Shown piece after piece: positions 1 through 7,141 of a stretch of DNA of 9,010 nt (its first letter is position 1; each line of letters begins with the position of its first letter). Origin of the DNA: Oligoflexia bacterium (GTDB lineage Bacteria > Bdellovibrionota > UBA1018 > CAIMNF01). Under the pieces are notes generated by a model, which was not told the DNA's origin, made no database searches, and saw only the letters and a list, made by a program, of their open reading frames with translations. Both the position numbers and the translations under genes were made by a program. The stretch lies in contig CAIOKW010000103.1 of assembly GCA_903858975.1 (NCBI GenBank), positions 1 to 9,010 of the forward strand, read 5' to 3'.

Positions 1-356
1 ATGGTTCTCCCAACACCCCCGATTCCGTAGATGGTTATAATTTTGAGAGCCCAGGCCTCAATGATTCTTGCACCAATTCTCCACCCAGTTCATGGATGAC
101 CATTAAACTTCGCGCAACCGTCCAGGCCCTGACTCCGGGTACCGCTTACAACCTTTACGAATATGATTTTAATGGCATTACCGGTGTTGGATCTAAAGCT
201 GCGCTCGCCATTCCTGACTCCAAGTTCAATGCGAATTCGAAAATGGCATCAAAGGTCACCTCTTTTGTAGCCGATGGAACGACTTATACAAAAACGATCC
301 AAACGACCTCTGATAAAATCGTCGCATTTCGATGTGTCAGAGCCAATGCTCCATGA
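1..356 (+). CDS. C-terminal part of a protein of unknown function (5' end outside window)
   Basis: The reading frame is open from base 3 to the TGA at 354-356, giving 118 visible residues, so the gene begins left of the window. An internal ATG at 96 exists, but the frame is already open with similar composition before it (a Ser/Pro/Asn-rich stretch containing DGYNFESPG and then a Cys), so I read this as a 3' fragment and not a gene starting at 96. The visible part is rich in Ser, Thr and Asn with alternating hydrophobic and polar residues, suggesting beta structure, and holds two Cys, one near each end (SCTNS and FRCV). That composition is typical of exported proteins, but the signal region is not visible. 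I do not recognise the family. It overlaps the next gene by ATGA at 353-356, indicating translational coupling. Confidence 0.7.
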   Translation, partial: GSPNTPDSVDGYNFESPGLNDSCTNSPPSSWMTIKLRATVQALTPGTAYNLYEYDFNGITGVGSKAALAIPDSKFNANSKMASKVTSFVADGTTYTKTIQTTSDKIVAFRCVRANAP

Positions 357-871
357 AAAGGCTTTTCGCATTTTTTAAAACCCTTCCCCAGTATGTTCAT
401 CGTCCTTGGTATCCTTACCTCATGGCCCTCACTGCTTTTTCAGACTACTTTCTTTTTGTAGTCCCCTTAGATGCCATTGTTGTGGGGTCGATTGTCGCCG
501 CAAGAACTCGCTGGCTCTCGATTTCTTTTTGGTCTTCGATTGGCAGCACCCTGGGAGCCCTTGTTTTTGCCGAAATTATCGAGCATTTTGGGGTGAGCGC
601 GATTCAATCCTGGGCCCCTCATATTCTAGATTCAGAATTTACCCATACCCTGACCCACTGGGTTCAGCACTATGGATTCTGGGCACTGATTGCTAGCGCG
701 GCTGCACCGATCCATCAGCATCCCACGGTGGCGATCGCAGCAATTGCAAAGATTTCCATGGGTACCCTTTTCATCACCATGTTCATCGGTCGCTTTATTA
801 AATACTGCGTATACACCTGGCTTTCTGGCCACGCTCAGAATGGATTTAATCGTCTGTTCAAGAAAAAGTAG
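353..871 (+). CDS. DedA/VTT-like (YqaA-type) inner-membrane protein
   Basis: The product is a 172-aa multi-pass membrane protein. Hydrophobic segments lie roughly at residues 20-50, 55-77, 108-133 and 136-158, followed by a basic tail (RLFKKK). Family-like signatures are PLDAIVVGSI near 38-47, the glycine-spaced GSTLGALVFAE near 64-74, the PIHQHP stretch near 119-124, and GRFIKYCVYTW near 146-156. These resemble the VTT/SNARE-associated domain of YqaA-type proteins, where small-residue-rich re-entrant loops flank a Pro-containing segment. VTT proteins are linked to lipid transport or membrane homeostasis, and the exact role here is unknown. I chose the ATG at 353 over the in-frame ATG at 332 because 353 forms an ATGA overlap with the upstream stop and removes a non-hydrophobic seven-residue extension. 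The gene ends 9 bp before a convergent gene, with no clear terminator between them. Length is short for DedA (about 200 aa) but normal for YqaA-like proteins. Confidence 0.72.
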   Translation: MKRLFAFFKTLPQYVHRPWYPYLMALTAFSDYFLFVVPLDAIVVGSIVAARTRWLSISFWSSIGSTLGALVFAEIIEHFGVSAIQSWAPHILDSEFTHTLTHWVQHYGFWALIASAAAPIHQHPTVAIAAIAKISMGTLFITMFIGRFIKYCVYTWLSGHAQNGFNRLFKKK

Positions 872-880
872 CCCTTAAAC

Positions 881-1996
881 TTAGAGCAAGTTCCAACCTG
901 GATCCATGCAAACGGTTAAGAAGAGAGCTCTCCATGCATTCACCGCTTTAATTTGACTGACCGTAGGCTGCGCTCCCCCCGATACACAGGGCGATTCTAA
1001 ACTCTGCTGATCGCTTGCACTCATGGTATTAATAAATATATCGCTCGCGGCAACAACATCCATCAGCTTTTCCTTGTATTCCGGTGCTGAGTAAACGGGC
1101 ACAGGCTCAGGAAGAAGAATAGGCGTTGCCGTTGGGATCGGTCCGCCACCGATGGGACGCATGATAGCTGAAGTCTTAACTGCAGCGGTCTTGATTGCCA
1201 CCGGACTCGTTTGAGCATGAATCAAAACAGACTGAGGAATCGTTCGTCCTGGATAGAATGCTCTAAACAGACTGTTATAATCATTGCCTGTAGGAGCACT
1301 CACAGAAGTGCACCAATTGAATGCGGGTGCGGTGCTACCACTTGAAATGGTCTTCACCGGAGTATCAAATACGGTCCCAGCGCTCGCTACGGGATCCGGA
1401 TTCCGAATTCTTGCCGCCAGGTACGCAATTTGTGCACTGGTAGCAGTGGTTGAAATCAGTCTGCAGGCCCGATAAGTCCAAGCAGCTCGAGTCATGTAGG
1501 GAGTTGGAGAAAAGGGCCCTTGAGAATACTGAGCATTTCCATCACAAGTATTAAAGGTTCCGCTTTGATAAACGGTAGAGCTGAGCCCGTTTCCGTAGTT
1601 TGACTGGGGCGCACTCGCTTCAATCCAGTCAACGTAGCTTGATGGATTATTCAAATCGCAATTTCCACCAAAATCAGCATAACGAGTTTGTAGGCGAAGC
1701 TGTGGATTTGCCCCCCAAAGCATTTGGCTTGAAACACTATAAGTCGCGCCGGGAGTATCAGGACCCGTCACATCCGACAGAACCTTCAGTACTCCATTTG
1801 CGTCCATTAATCGGTAGCCGGGCCATGCAACATCTTGAACGGCCGTTCCCTGCGTCGTGATTACACTGGGCAGGACCGAAAATAATGCTGTCCCATTTTC
1901 CTGAATTAAGCTGAGAAGACTTCCCCCCGCATGCGCCGAAGGCATCGACCCCAAGAAACTTAAAACGAATCCTAAAATGACGAATCGATTTCTCAT
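881..1996 (-). CDS. Secreted protein of unknown function, third gene of the cytochrome/DUF1501-like operon
   Basis: The product is 371 aa with a clear Sec signal peptide: basic MRNR, a hydrophobic core to about residue 19, and a likely cleavage after SAHA near residue 23. I do not recognise a family. The mature part is rich in Ser, Thr, Pro, Asn and Tyr and has several cysteines (NCDL, TCDG, ACRL, WCTS, PCVSG, VCMD) that could form disulphides in the periplasm. There is a Pro/Ile-rich linker with GGGPIPTATP near residues 283-292. The last 60 or so residues look helical and globular. The ATG at 1996-1994 overlaps the stop of the upstream gene as ATGA, and GGTGAG just upstream can act as a ribosome-binding site, so translation is probably coupled. 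Position and export signal suggest it works with the cytochrome-like and DUF1501-like proteins. Any enzymatic role would be a guess. Confidence 0.8.
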   Translation of the reverse strand: MRNRFVILGFVLSFLGSMPSAHAGGSLLSLIQENGTALFSVLPSVITTQGTAVQDVAWPGYRLMDANGVLKVLSDVTGPDTPGATYSVSSQMLWGANPQLRLQTRYADFGGNCDLNNPSSYVDWIEASAPQSNYGNGLSSTVYQSGTFNTCDGNAQYSQGPFSPTPYMTRAAWTYRACRLISTTATSAQIAYLAARIRNPDPVASAGTVFDTPVKTISSGSTAPAFNWCTSVSAPTGNDYNSLFRAFYPGRTIPQSVLIHAQTSPVAIKTAAVKTSAIMRPIGGGPIPTATPILLPEPVPVYSAPEYKEKLMDVVAASDIFINTMSASDQQSLESPCVSGGAQPTVSQIKAVNAWRALFLTVCMDPGWNLL

Positions 1997-3885
1997 GAGC
2001 TCACCAATTGATAGTTTGGAAGTAAGGAACTGTTAAATACAATATTCCCACTGCTATCGAGGGAAAAACAAATTTTAGATCGATCAATCAAAGTCTGAAG
2101 ATCGGGATGGGTTGTTCCCCTCACAAAAAGTTTTCCAATCGATGCACCAACGTCTTTCGTGTCGAGGTATCGATCTGAACTCATGGATGTAGAATGAAAA
2201 CCCCAGGCTCCTCGGTAGGTTGGCCCAAATGTATTCTGGCCATAGGTCGTCTTCCCATAGATTTGAAGAGCACCCTGGATCCTTCCTGAAAACAGAGTCA
2301 CATTGGCCGCATCATTTCCATGATCACTTCCCGAACCATCTTGCCTTGGATTTCTTGGGAACTCGGTATTGAGTAAAATCACGGTATCTTTCCAATCATT
2401 CGACGCAGGAGCAGGCGTTGGTTTGGTCGTTCCCGTGAGTGGCGAGTTCAATGGGAATTGGATGGGCCCTGTAGCAGGGTTTCCAGAAATTCCCTGAAGG
2501 TTACGCTTAAATTCGTACAACAGTGTATTGAATACATAATAAAAGAGCGAACCCGCCATGAGATTCGACATGACACCATTCGTATGATTGTCAAAAGGAT
2601 TGCCCTGCATACCGTTTCCAGGCCCTTTAAGTTGAAGGGCTACCATTCCAGGCCCAAATCCAAGCTGCAAAACATGGGTCAGATTATTTCTCAGTGCTAC
2701 TTCTGCAAATGCAAAAATATAAGCCATTTCATCAGAAGCCCAGCAGCTTGCAAAAGCACCCAGGGGGGAATTCGTGCAAGTGTTGCCATCATAAGCCTTT
2801 AATTTACTTCGGGAGACAGTGATTCCGCTCACCCCTGAGTCGGATATTCCTTGAATAGAGTTAGACGCCATCGTGGTTGCACGACTCATAAGATCTTTGT
2901 ATTTTTGAAGGGTTGCAGTGAAATCGGTAACGACTGATTTGTAGGTCTCTTGATCGACCGCACTCTTCGCATCCGTAAGTAATCGATAGAGCTCCGAAAT
3001 ACCAGGATTCAATCCCATATTGGTCACACGAATCGAATCGAGGGCCGTGGTCATCTTCGCTGATAAAGCCGCAAGCCAAGCACGTCGAGAAGTGTTTCCC
3101 GTTTCAACTGCATCCGGAAGAACCGCGTTCAAAACATCCGATGCAGGTCCATTGTTCACTCCACTCGGTTGAAATATACGGAGTCCTGCTCCGCTTGGGG
3201 ATTTAAAATTCAAAGGTGCACGCTGATTCCCAAGAGCCGTAAAAAATGAACTGGTTGAGGAGGAGGCAATATAACCCCCAATGGTGTAAGAGCCTGGCTC
3301 AGGGTCAAGGAGCATACTTGTTGCAATGGGATGGGCAGGTGATGACTCTAAGCCATAAATCATCGCACAGTTTTGGCTAATGAGATTCGACATCGCTGTC
3401 GTTCCCGAAGTGCCCACCGGAATTTGGGAGGACCAAATCAAAGGCATATAATAAGAACCCACATTGGTTCTCGCATGATAGATCGGCTGAGAACCCAAAG
3501 CTTCTGACCCATAATTCGTAGTCGGACCGGTGTCATAATAGTAATCGACATTTTCTTTGGACGCATTCGCTGCACTCGTTGGCCTAAAAGAAGTTGCAAG
3601 ACCTGGGGTTTTCCAAATGTTTGCGGTCAAAGTGGCAAGATCAGCAATATTCGCCGTTGGGCTTAAATAACAACCCAGCTGACAAGAGCCACTCCCTACA
3701 AAGAGATTCACAAAACGGGTGGGTGCATTGATGCTCGTGGTTTGAGCCTGGGCGCTTCGTTCTTTTAACAAAGGGAGAGCTGCTGCCAATGCGGTGAGCT
3801 TCAAAGTATACTCGAGGAAAAGGCGACGATCCATCGGCTCCATTGAATCTAATTCTGTTGAAATTGAATCTTTTGTCTTTTTCAT
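1993..3885 (-). CDS. Tat-exported DUF1501-like protein
   Basis: The product is 630 aa. The N-terminus has a twin-arginine motif, DRRLFLE at residues 19-25, followed by a moderately hydrophobic stretch (TALAAALPLL) and a likely cleavage near SAQA at 44-47. This suggests export of a folded protein through the Tat system. The C-terminal third has LLNTEFPRNP (about 505-514) followed by GSGSDHGND (about 518-526) and a glycine-containing segment ending IYGKTTYG. This spacing of an (S/T)EFxR motif, a DHG motif and a Gly-rich strand is typical of DUF1501 proteins. The DHG motif recalls the metal-binding DHG of the alkaline phosphatase/sulfatase superfamily, so E508, D521 and H522 are plausible metal ligands (inference). 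The family is often encoded beside PSCyt-type cytochromes, as here. It starts 3 bp after the cytochrome gene with no strong Shine-Dalgarno, so coupled translation is likely. The substrate is unknown. Confidence 0.78.
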   Translation of the reverse strand: MKKTKDSISTELDSMEPMDRRLFLEYTLKLTALAAALPLLKERSAQAQTTSINAPTRFVNLFVGSGSCQLGCYLSPTANIADLATLTANIWKTPGLATSFRPTSAANASKENVDYYYDTGPTTNYGSEALGSQPIYHARTNVGSYYMPLIWSSQIPVGTSGTTAMSNLISQNCAMIYGLESSPAHPIATSMLLDPEPGSYTIGGYIASSSTSSFFTALGNQRAPLNFKSPSGAGLRIFQPSGVNNGPASDVLNAVLPDAVETGNTSRRAWLAALSAKMTTALDSIRVTNMGLNPGISELYRLLTDAKSAVDQETYKSVVTDFTATLQKYKDLMSRATTMASNSIQGISDSGVSGITVSRSKLKAYDGNTCTNSPLGAFASCWASDEMAYIFAFAEVALRNNLTHVLQLGFGPGMVALQLKGPGNGMQGNPFDNHTNGVMSNLMAGSLFYYVFNTLLYEFKRNLQGISGNPATGPIQFPLNSPLTGTTKPTPAPASNDWKDTVILLNTEFPRNPRQDGSGSDHGNDAANVTLFSGRIQGALQIYGKTTYGQNTFGPTYRGAWGFHSTSMSSDRYLDTKDVGASIGKLFVRGTTHPDLQTLIDRSKICFSLDSSGNIVFNSSLLPNYQLVSS

Positions 3886-3888
3886 AGC

Positions 3889-6045
3889 TTAGTTATTCTG
3901 CGCTCCCGCATTGATCCAATCCCGGATATTATTGATTTCACCCGTAGAGAGATTGTTCGACGGTGGCATTCCTCCCCCTGTTTGTACGCGAAGATAAAGG
4001 GTACTGTTTACGGCGTCTCCTGAAGTGACTACATCGAGCACGCCACTATTGTTACTGTTGCTTGGATTATAGCTAGTTAAATCAAGACCAGCAGATGGGC
4101 TGGCACTGTTATGGCATCCGGTACATTTTTGTTCGAAGATATTGTGTTTAATTGAGCTATAAGTTGAATTACCAAGATAGGTAAAACTATTCGCGAGAAC
4201 CGCTGATTGAGTTCCATCCACCACCGTGACACTCACAGGACCAGCCAGTGCAATTGCGCTTGTTGTGCAATGAATCTCCGTGCTCGTAATTGAGGCAATG
4301 GAACATGCTGAACCACCGAGGCTCACTGTGGACGAAGTTGAAAAGTTAGATCCACTGATCGTAATGCTGGTCCCGCCCGTATAGACCCCAGAATTGGGGG
4401 ATACGCTCGTCACCACAACTGCCGTACTCGCCAATTTCCTGCCCCAGGAGCGCGATTGAAATTGGGTGGTCCGAATCAGGCTTTTTAATAAGGTCTTCGG
4501 ATTGTGATGAGTATTGAATGCGGTGGTTTCGGTTTTGAGTGTATTCCAAACTTGAGTCTCATATGATCCCACTGTAGAAGGAGCGTTGGGCAGGCTATCA
4601 GAGTCGATTTCAAAATGGACTCCTGAGAGCATCTCAAAATATCGAAGCGCTCCGCAAAAATAATAATCAGGACTATTCTTCACTAAATTCCCAAGATTAC
4701 TTAACTGAGTATTTCCACTTCCATTCGCACTAAACTCGTCGCTGACAATCGCTCCTCCATTAAAGGCTGACTTATAGGATAAGCGTCCATGAACTTTCGA
4801 AAGGTGGAAGTTTGGGTCGCCACTGGCCGGAACTGGCCATAGAAACGCATCCGGCAATGCAGTGCTCGCGCTCAGCAGAGAGCTCGACTTAGGTTTCATG
4901 AGAAAGGCATAGATGAGCCCAATGTTAGAACAGTTTCCGCTGCCTGACTGAGCACAACGAGTATAGCCCGACGGAACGACACCCGCTGTTTCTTGGCGGG
5001 TTTGCTCAAATGAAATATTACGAATCCCAATTGCAAGCGGATCCATGGTTTCATGGCACTTCATGCAATTTGCGTTTTGGCGAAAAGCGGGTGCCTGAGT
5101 GTTCGTTGAAATATCAGCGCTCAGCGTAGGGGTAAAAGTGTTCGTTGCTCCGAAATAGGGGCCATTTCTGCAAAACGCTCTGGCCATGACTTCTCTTGAC
5201 CAGCGACGCGGAAGTGCCATAGACCCATTTGAGGTTGCTCCTGCCTTAATCCCACCATTCAAGAGAATAAAACTCGGGTCCCCCAAGAACCCCGCTCCTA
5301 GAGTTTCCCGCCAAACGCTTTGCTTAGACGTATTATAGGTACTCGGAGCATGATCAGCACTGCTGTTGAAGTTACTAGAATCACTGGGTGATGTTCTTTT
5401 GATCCCATTCAGTAAACCACGATCAATGGGGGTCAGGAGATTCCCATTTGCTGAATACTGTGGATCCGTCGAATATTGATTATGCCAATCATATGCTTGA
5501 AAAACACTTTTACCGCTCGAAACTTCCTTTAAATTCGCATAGGGGGTCGATACCGAACCCCCTCGTATAATAGACAGAGCACTCGGCTCCGTGACTGCCA
5601 AACTATAATCGGGATTCGAACCGAAAGTCGCGAGAGTAAAGTAGGCCGCTGGAGCACCCGTATCATAGATCATTTTAGTAAAACCTTGATCTTCAGTCGT
5701 ATTCTCAAACTTGTCGCTCTTAAAGATGGATTCGTGAAACTGTTGAAAACGTCGGACGAGGTCCTTTGCTTCAGTTAGTTTAATAGTGGAATTAGTCGAT
5801 ACAATTAAACCCGTGCTCGGACTAATTTGTGGAGCATCAATCAATTTATCACAAAGTGCTAAGGCTGAAGCCTGATCCGTTACTGCTGCTCGTCTTGAAT
5901 CAAGATAGGACAAGCGAATATTCGCAATCGATTGAAAACAACGGGTCACGAGTTCTTGAGGCCCTAGTTGATCTCCGCTTGCAAAAACAGCTGCCGGACG
6001 AAGCAAGCAAACAGAAGCCAACATGAAGATGTAGTATTTAGTCAT
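3889..6045 (-). CDS. Exported diheme c-type cytochrome-like protein with an IPT/TIG domain (DUF1588/PSCyt1-like)
   Basis: The product is 718 aa from the ATG at 6045; an in-frame ATG at 6066 would add MGRGIHL. I prefer 6045 because it puts MTKYYIFML directly at the start of a Sec signal peptide (likely cut near VFA, residue 22) and has GGGGGA 8 nt upstream. Two CxxCH haem sites are visible. CMKCH at about 327 lies within a segment resembling DUF1588 (ANCMKCHETMDPLAIG). CTGCH at about 641 lies in a C-terminal module resembling PSCyt1, with GGGMPP near 690-695 as probable Met ligand and a closing IRDWINAGA. Between them, about 543-624, is an IPT/TIG immunoglobulin-like fold (VTSVSPNSGVYTGGTSITI). 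A DUF1585-like piece (YYFCGALRYFEMLSG) is near 462-476. The role is probably periplasmic electron transfer or a redox reaction. First gene of a three-gene operon. Confidence 0.8.
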   Translation of the reverse strand: MTKYYIFMLASVCLLRPAAVFASGDQLGPQELVTRCFQSIANIRLSYLDSRRAAVTDQASALALCDKLIDAPQISPSTGLIVSTNSTIKLTEAKDLVRRFQQFHESIFKSDKFENTTEDQGFTKMIYDTGAPAAYFTLATFGSNPDYSLAVTEPSALSIIRGGSVSTPYANLKEVSSGKSVFQAYDWHNQYSTDPQYSANGNLLTPIDRGLLNGIKRTSPSDSSNFNSSADHAPSTYNTSKQSVWRETLGAGFLGDPSFILLNGGIKAGATSNGSMALPRRWSREVMARAFCRNGPYFGATNTFTPTLSADISTNTQAPAFRQNANCMKCHETMDPLAIGIRNISFEQTRQETAGVVPSGYTRCAQSGSGNCSNIGLIYAFLMKPKSSSLLSASTALPDAFLWPVPASGDPNFHLSKVHGRLSYKSAFNGGAIVSDEFSANGSGNTQLSNLGNLVKNSPDYYFCGALRYFEMLSGVHFEIDSDSLPNAPSTVGSYETQVWNTLKTETTAFNTHHNPKTLLKSLIRTTQFQSRSWGRKLASTAVVVTSVSPNSGVYTGGTSITISGSNFSTSSTVSLGGSACSIASITSTEIHCTTSAIALAGPVSVTVVDGTQSAVLANSFTYLGNSTYSSIKHNIFEQKCTGCHNSASPSAGLDLTSYNPSNSNNSGVLDVVTSGDAVNSTLYLRVQTGGGMPPSNNLSTGEINNIRDWINAGAQNN

Positions 6046-6165
6046 TAAATGAATCCCCCGACCCATAGTTTAAGGATATCACTACAAATCACCCGCCTGA
6101 AAGATGTCAGGATAATAACAGTGCCTGCAAAAAACCTATACAGGGCCCCATAAATGAAGCCTTTC

Positions 6166-6192
6166 TTGAGACGAGAAGTTCATCTATATAAT
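6166..6192 (+). promoter_or_regulatory. Candidate sigma-70-type promoter for the HTH gene
   Basis: TTGAGA at 6166-6171 (one mismatch to TTGACA) and a perfect TATAAT at 6187-6192 are separated by 15 bp. That spacer is shorter than the optimal 17, so strength is uncertain. Transcription would start near 6199 and leave a leader of about 115 nt before the ATG at 6314. Confidence 0.4.
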
Positions 6193-6302
6193 CAATAATT
6201 TGACGATAAAAAAGTGAGATGTGGGCCTTGCGGTTTTTGTGGGTTTTGAGAGAATTAGGGTAGAAAACAAATTTTCATTGATGAATTTTTGAGCCGAGGA
6301 AA

Positions 6303-6312
6303 AGGAATTCCT
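6303..6312. promoter_or_regulatory. Palindrome AGGAATTCCT overlapping the HTH gene ribosome-binding site
   Basis: AGGAATTCCT is a perfect 10-bp palindrome that contains most of the Shine-Dalgarno sequence (AAGGAA at 6302-6307) and lies one base before the ATG at 6314. It supports the choice of start and could be a small operator. A 10-bp palindrome can arise by chance, so the regulatory reading is weak. Confidence 0.35.
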
Positions 6313-6313
6313 G

Positions 6314-6760
6314 ATGCAAAACAAGACTTTCACTCCAGAGAAGTATCCGCTCGTGATTCAGGTGATCGAGAATTATCTCACCGTTTATGTGCCTGATTTT
6401 GACTACCGCGTAGCTGAGCCCTACCGTGCGGGCGATGTGGGACAGAGTGAAATGATGATCATGAAGGTCCGCAGAGAGATCGCATCTAAGATGAGCTCGA
6501 TGAGCATTCAGGGGCAAACGATTCAAGCTCCAACCAAAGCAAAAGAAGTTTTTCGGGTTCTTGACTCCGATACACTTTCTACTAAAGAGGTGGCCAGGCT
6601 CCTTCGCGTCTCGGATGAAACTGTCAGGAGACTTTCTGAGCGGGGTGAAATCAAGTTTCAATCGACTCCGGGTGGACACCGCCGTTTTCTGAGAAGCTCG
6701 GTCCAAAACTATCTCCTCCGCTTCTCCCCTACCCTGCTCACACCTGAGACTACTGTTTAA
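6314..6760 (+). CDS. Excisionase/MerR-like helix-turn-helix DNA-binding protein
   Basis: The product is 148 aa. The C-terminal part, about residues 88-133, is an HTH_17/excisionase-type domain: LSTKEVARLLRVSDETVRRL provides the two helices, followed by a wing ending in TPGGHRRFLRSSV. The GGHRRF signature is typical of the MerR/excisionase/BldC-like winged-helix group. The N-terminal 85 residues are not recognised. They include an amphipathic stretch with aromatic residues (YLTVYVPDFDYR) and a helix around EMMIMKVRREIASKM, which may mediate dimerisation. The start is supported by AAGGAA 6 nt upstream. It stands alone, divergent from the cytochrome operon and upstream of parA in the same direction. 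It could regulate either neighbour, take part in plasmid replication or partition, or assist a recombinase. No recombinase gene is visible in the window, so a true excisionase role is not supported. Confidence 0.8.
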   Translation: MQNKTFTPEKYPLVIQVIENYLTVYVPDFDYRVAEPYRAGDVGQSEMMIMKVRREIASKMSSMSIQGQTIQAPTKAKEVFRVLDSDTLSTKEVARLLRVSDETVRRLSERGEIKFQSTPGGHRRFLRSSVQNYLLRFSPTLLTPETTV

Positions 6761-7141
6761 TTCTAGCAAAGATTCGTGTGAGTATTTTGACGATCACCTT
6801 CTTTTTTTCCTCTCGCCCAGGATGAACAGGCTTCCACTAAATCGATAAACTTATGTTTTTGTTAACCTCTTTTTCTTCATATGTTTCCAGTGCCTCATTT
6901 TTCTCTATTTCCTCTGATTCCGAATTTGCTGATTCGGACGAATTTCCCGAAGAGAGCTCAGAGTTATTGCTTCTCTCTCTTCACGAACCTCACTCTTCAT
7001 GTGAACTTCGAATGGAATCTTCTTCTGTCAAAAATATTTCTGAAGACTCTTCCACCAATCTTCGTTACTTTATTGAAGAAGTATTAATAAGAAGTTTTAC
7101 CATTTCATGAAAGGTGTGAACCTCATGAGGAGAAACAGAAA
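6761..7141. other. 381-bp intergenic region upstream of parA
   Basis: I find no convincing gene here. The plus strand is strikingly pyrimidine-rich (repeated TCTTC, TTCTC, CTCTC), which produces Ser-rich frames on the plus strand and Glu/Arg-rich frames on the minus strand. None has a ribosome-binding site, and the minus frames lack a start or are short. Small dyads occur: ATTCCGAAT and ATTCGGACGAAT around 6919-6943, TTCATGTGAA at 6996-7005, TTCGAA at 7007-7012. Just after the HTH gene there is only a weak GTGA/TCAC hairpin before a T-run (about 6778-6808), so termination there is uncertain. I see no confident parA promoter; TATTAA at 7082-7087 is a possible -10 without a matching -35. A partition site (parS) could lie here. 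Confidence 0.5.
7103..7130. promoter_or_regulatory. Stacked palindromes in the parA leader, candidate operator or parS
   Basis: Two perfect 10-bp palindromes share the core TCATGA: TTTCATGAAA at 7103-7112 and CCTCATGAGG at 7121-7130, with centres 18 bp apart. Between them AGGT-GTGA-ACCT (7112-7123) forms a third dyad whose centre lies near the middle. The last palindrome overlaps the parA Shine-Dalgarno (GAGGAG at 7127-7132). Partition operons are usually autoregulated by the DNA-binding partner at sites in front of parA, and this is the best candidate here. Function is inferred from position and symmetry only. Confidence 0.5.

Larger units (their letters stand above)
6046..6313. other. Divergent intergenic region between the cytochrome operon and the HTH gene
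   Basis: This is a 268-bp AT-rich gap with no gene. It must hold the promoter of the minus-strand operon and that of the plus-strand HTH gene. On the minus strand I see no convincing -35/-10 pair, only AT-rich candidates such as TTATTAT near 6112-6118 and TATATAG near 6184-6190. On the plus strand there is a perfect -10 (listed separately). Close promoters facing opposite ways could be co-controlled by the HTH protein encoded next door, but nothing in the sequence proves this. Confidence 0.5.

Noticed and set aside
6314..6760. Phage excisionase with an attachment site
   Set aside because: The fold fits, but there is no integrase and no repeated att-like core; a plasmid or operon regulator is equally likely.
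6275..6769. Minus-strand open frame of 164 codons
   Set aside because: It lies opposite the HTH gene, whose domain and ribosome-binding site are clear.
6853..7110. Ser-rich open frame upstream of parA (85 codons), and an overlapping 68-codon frame at 6881-7087
   Set aside because: Low complexity from the pyrimidine bias, no ribosome-binding site, no domain. The opposite strand gives Glu/Arg-rich frames without proper starts, so neither strand is convincing.
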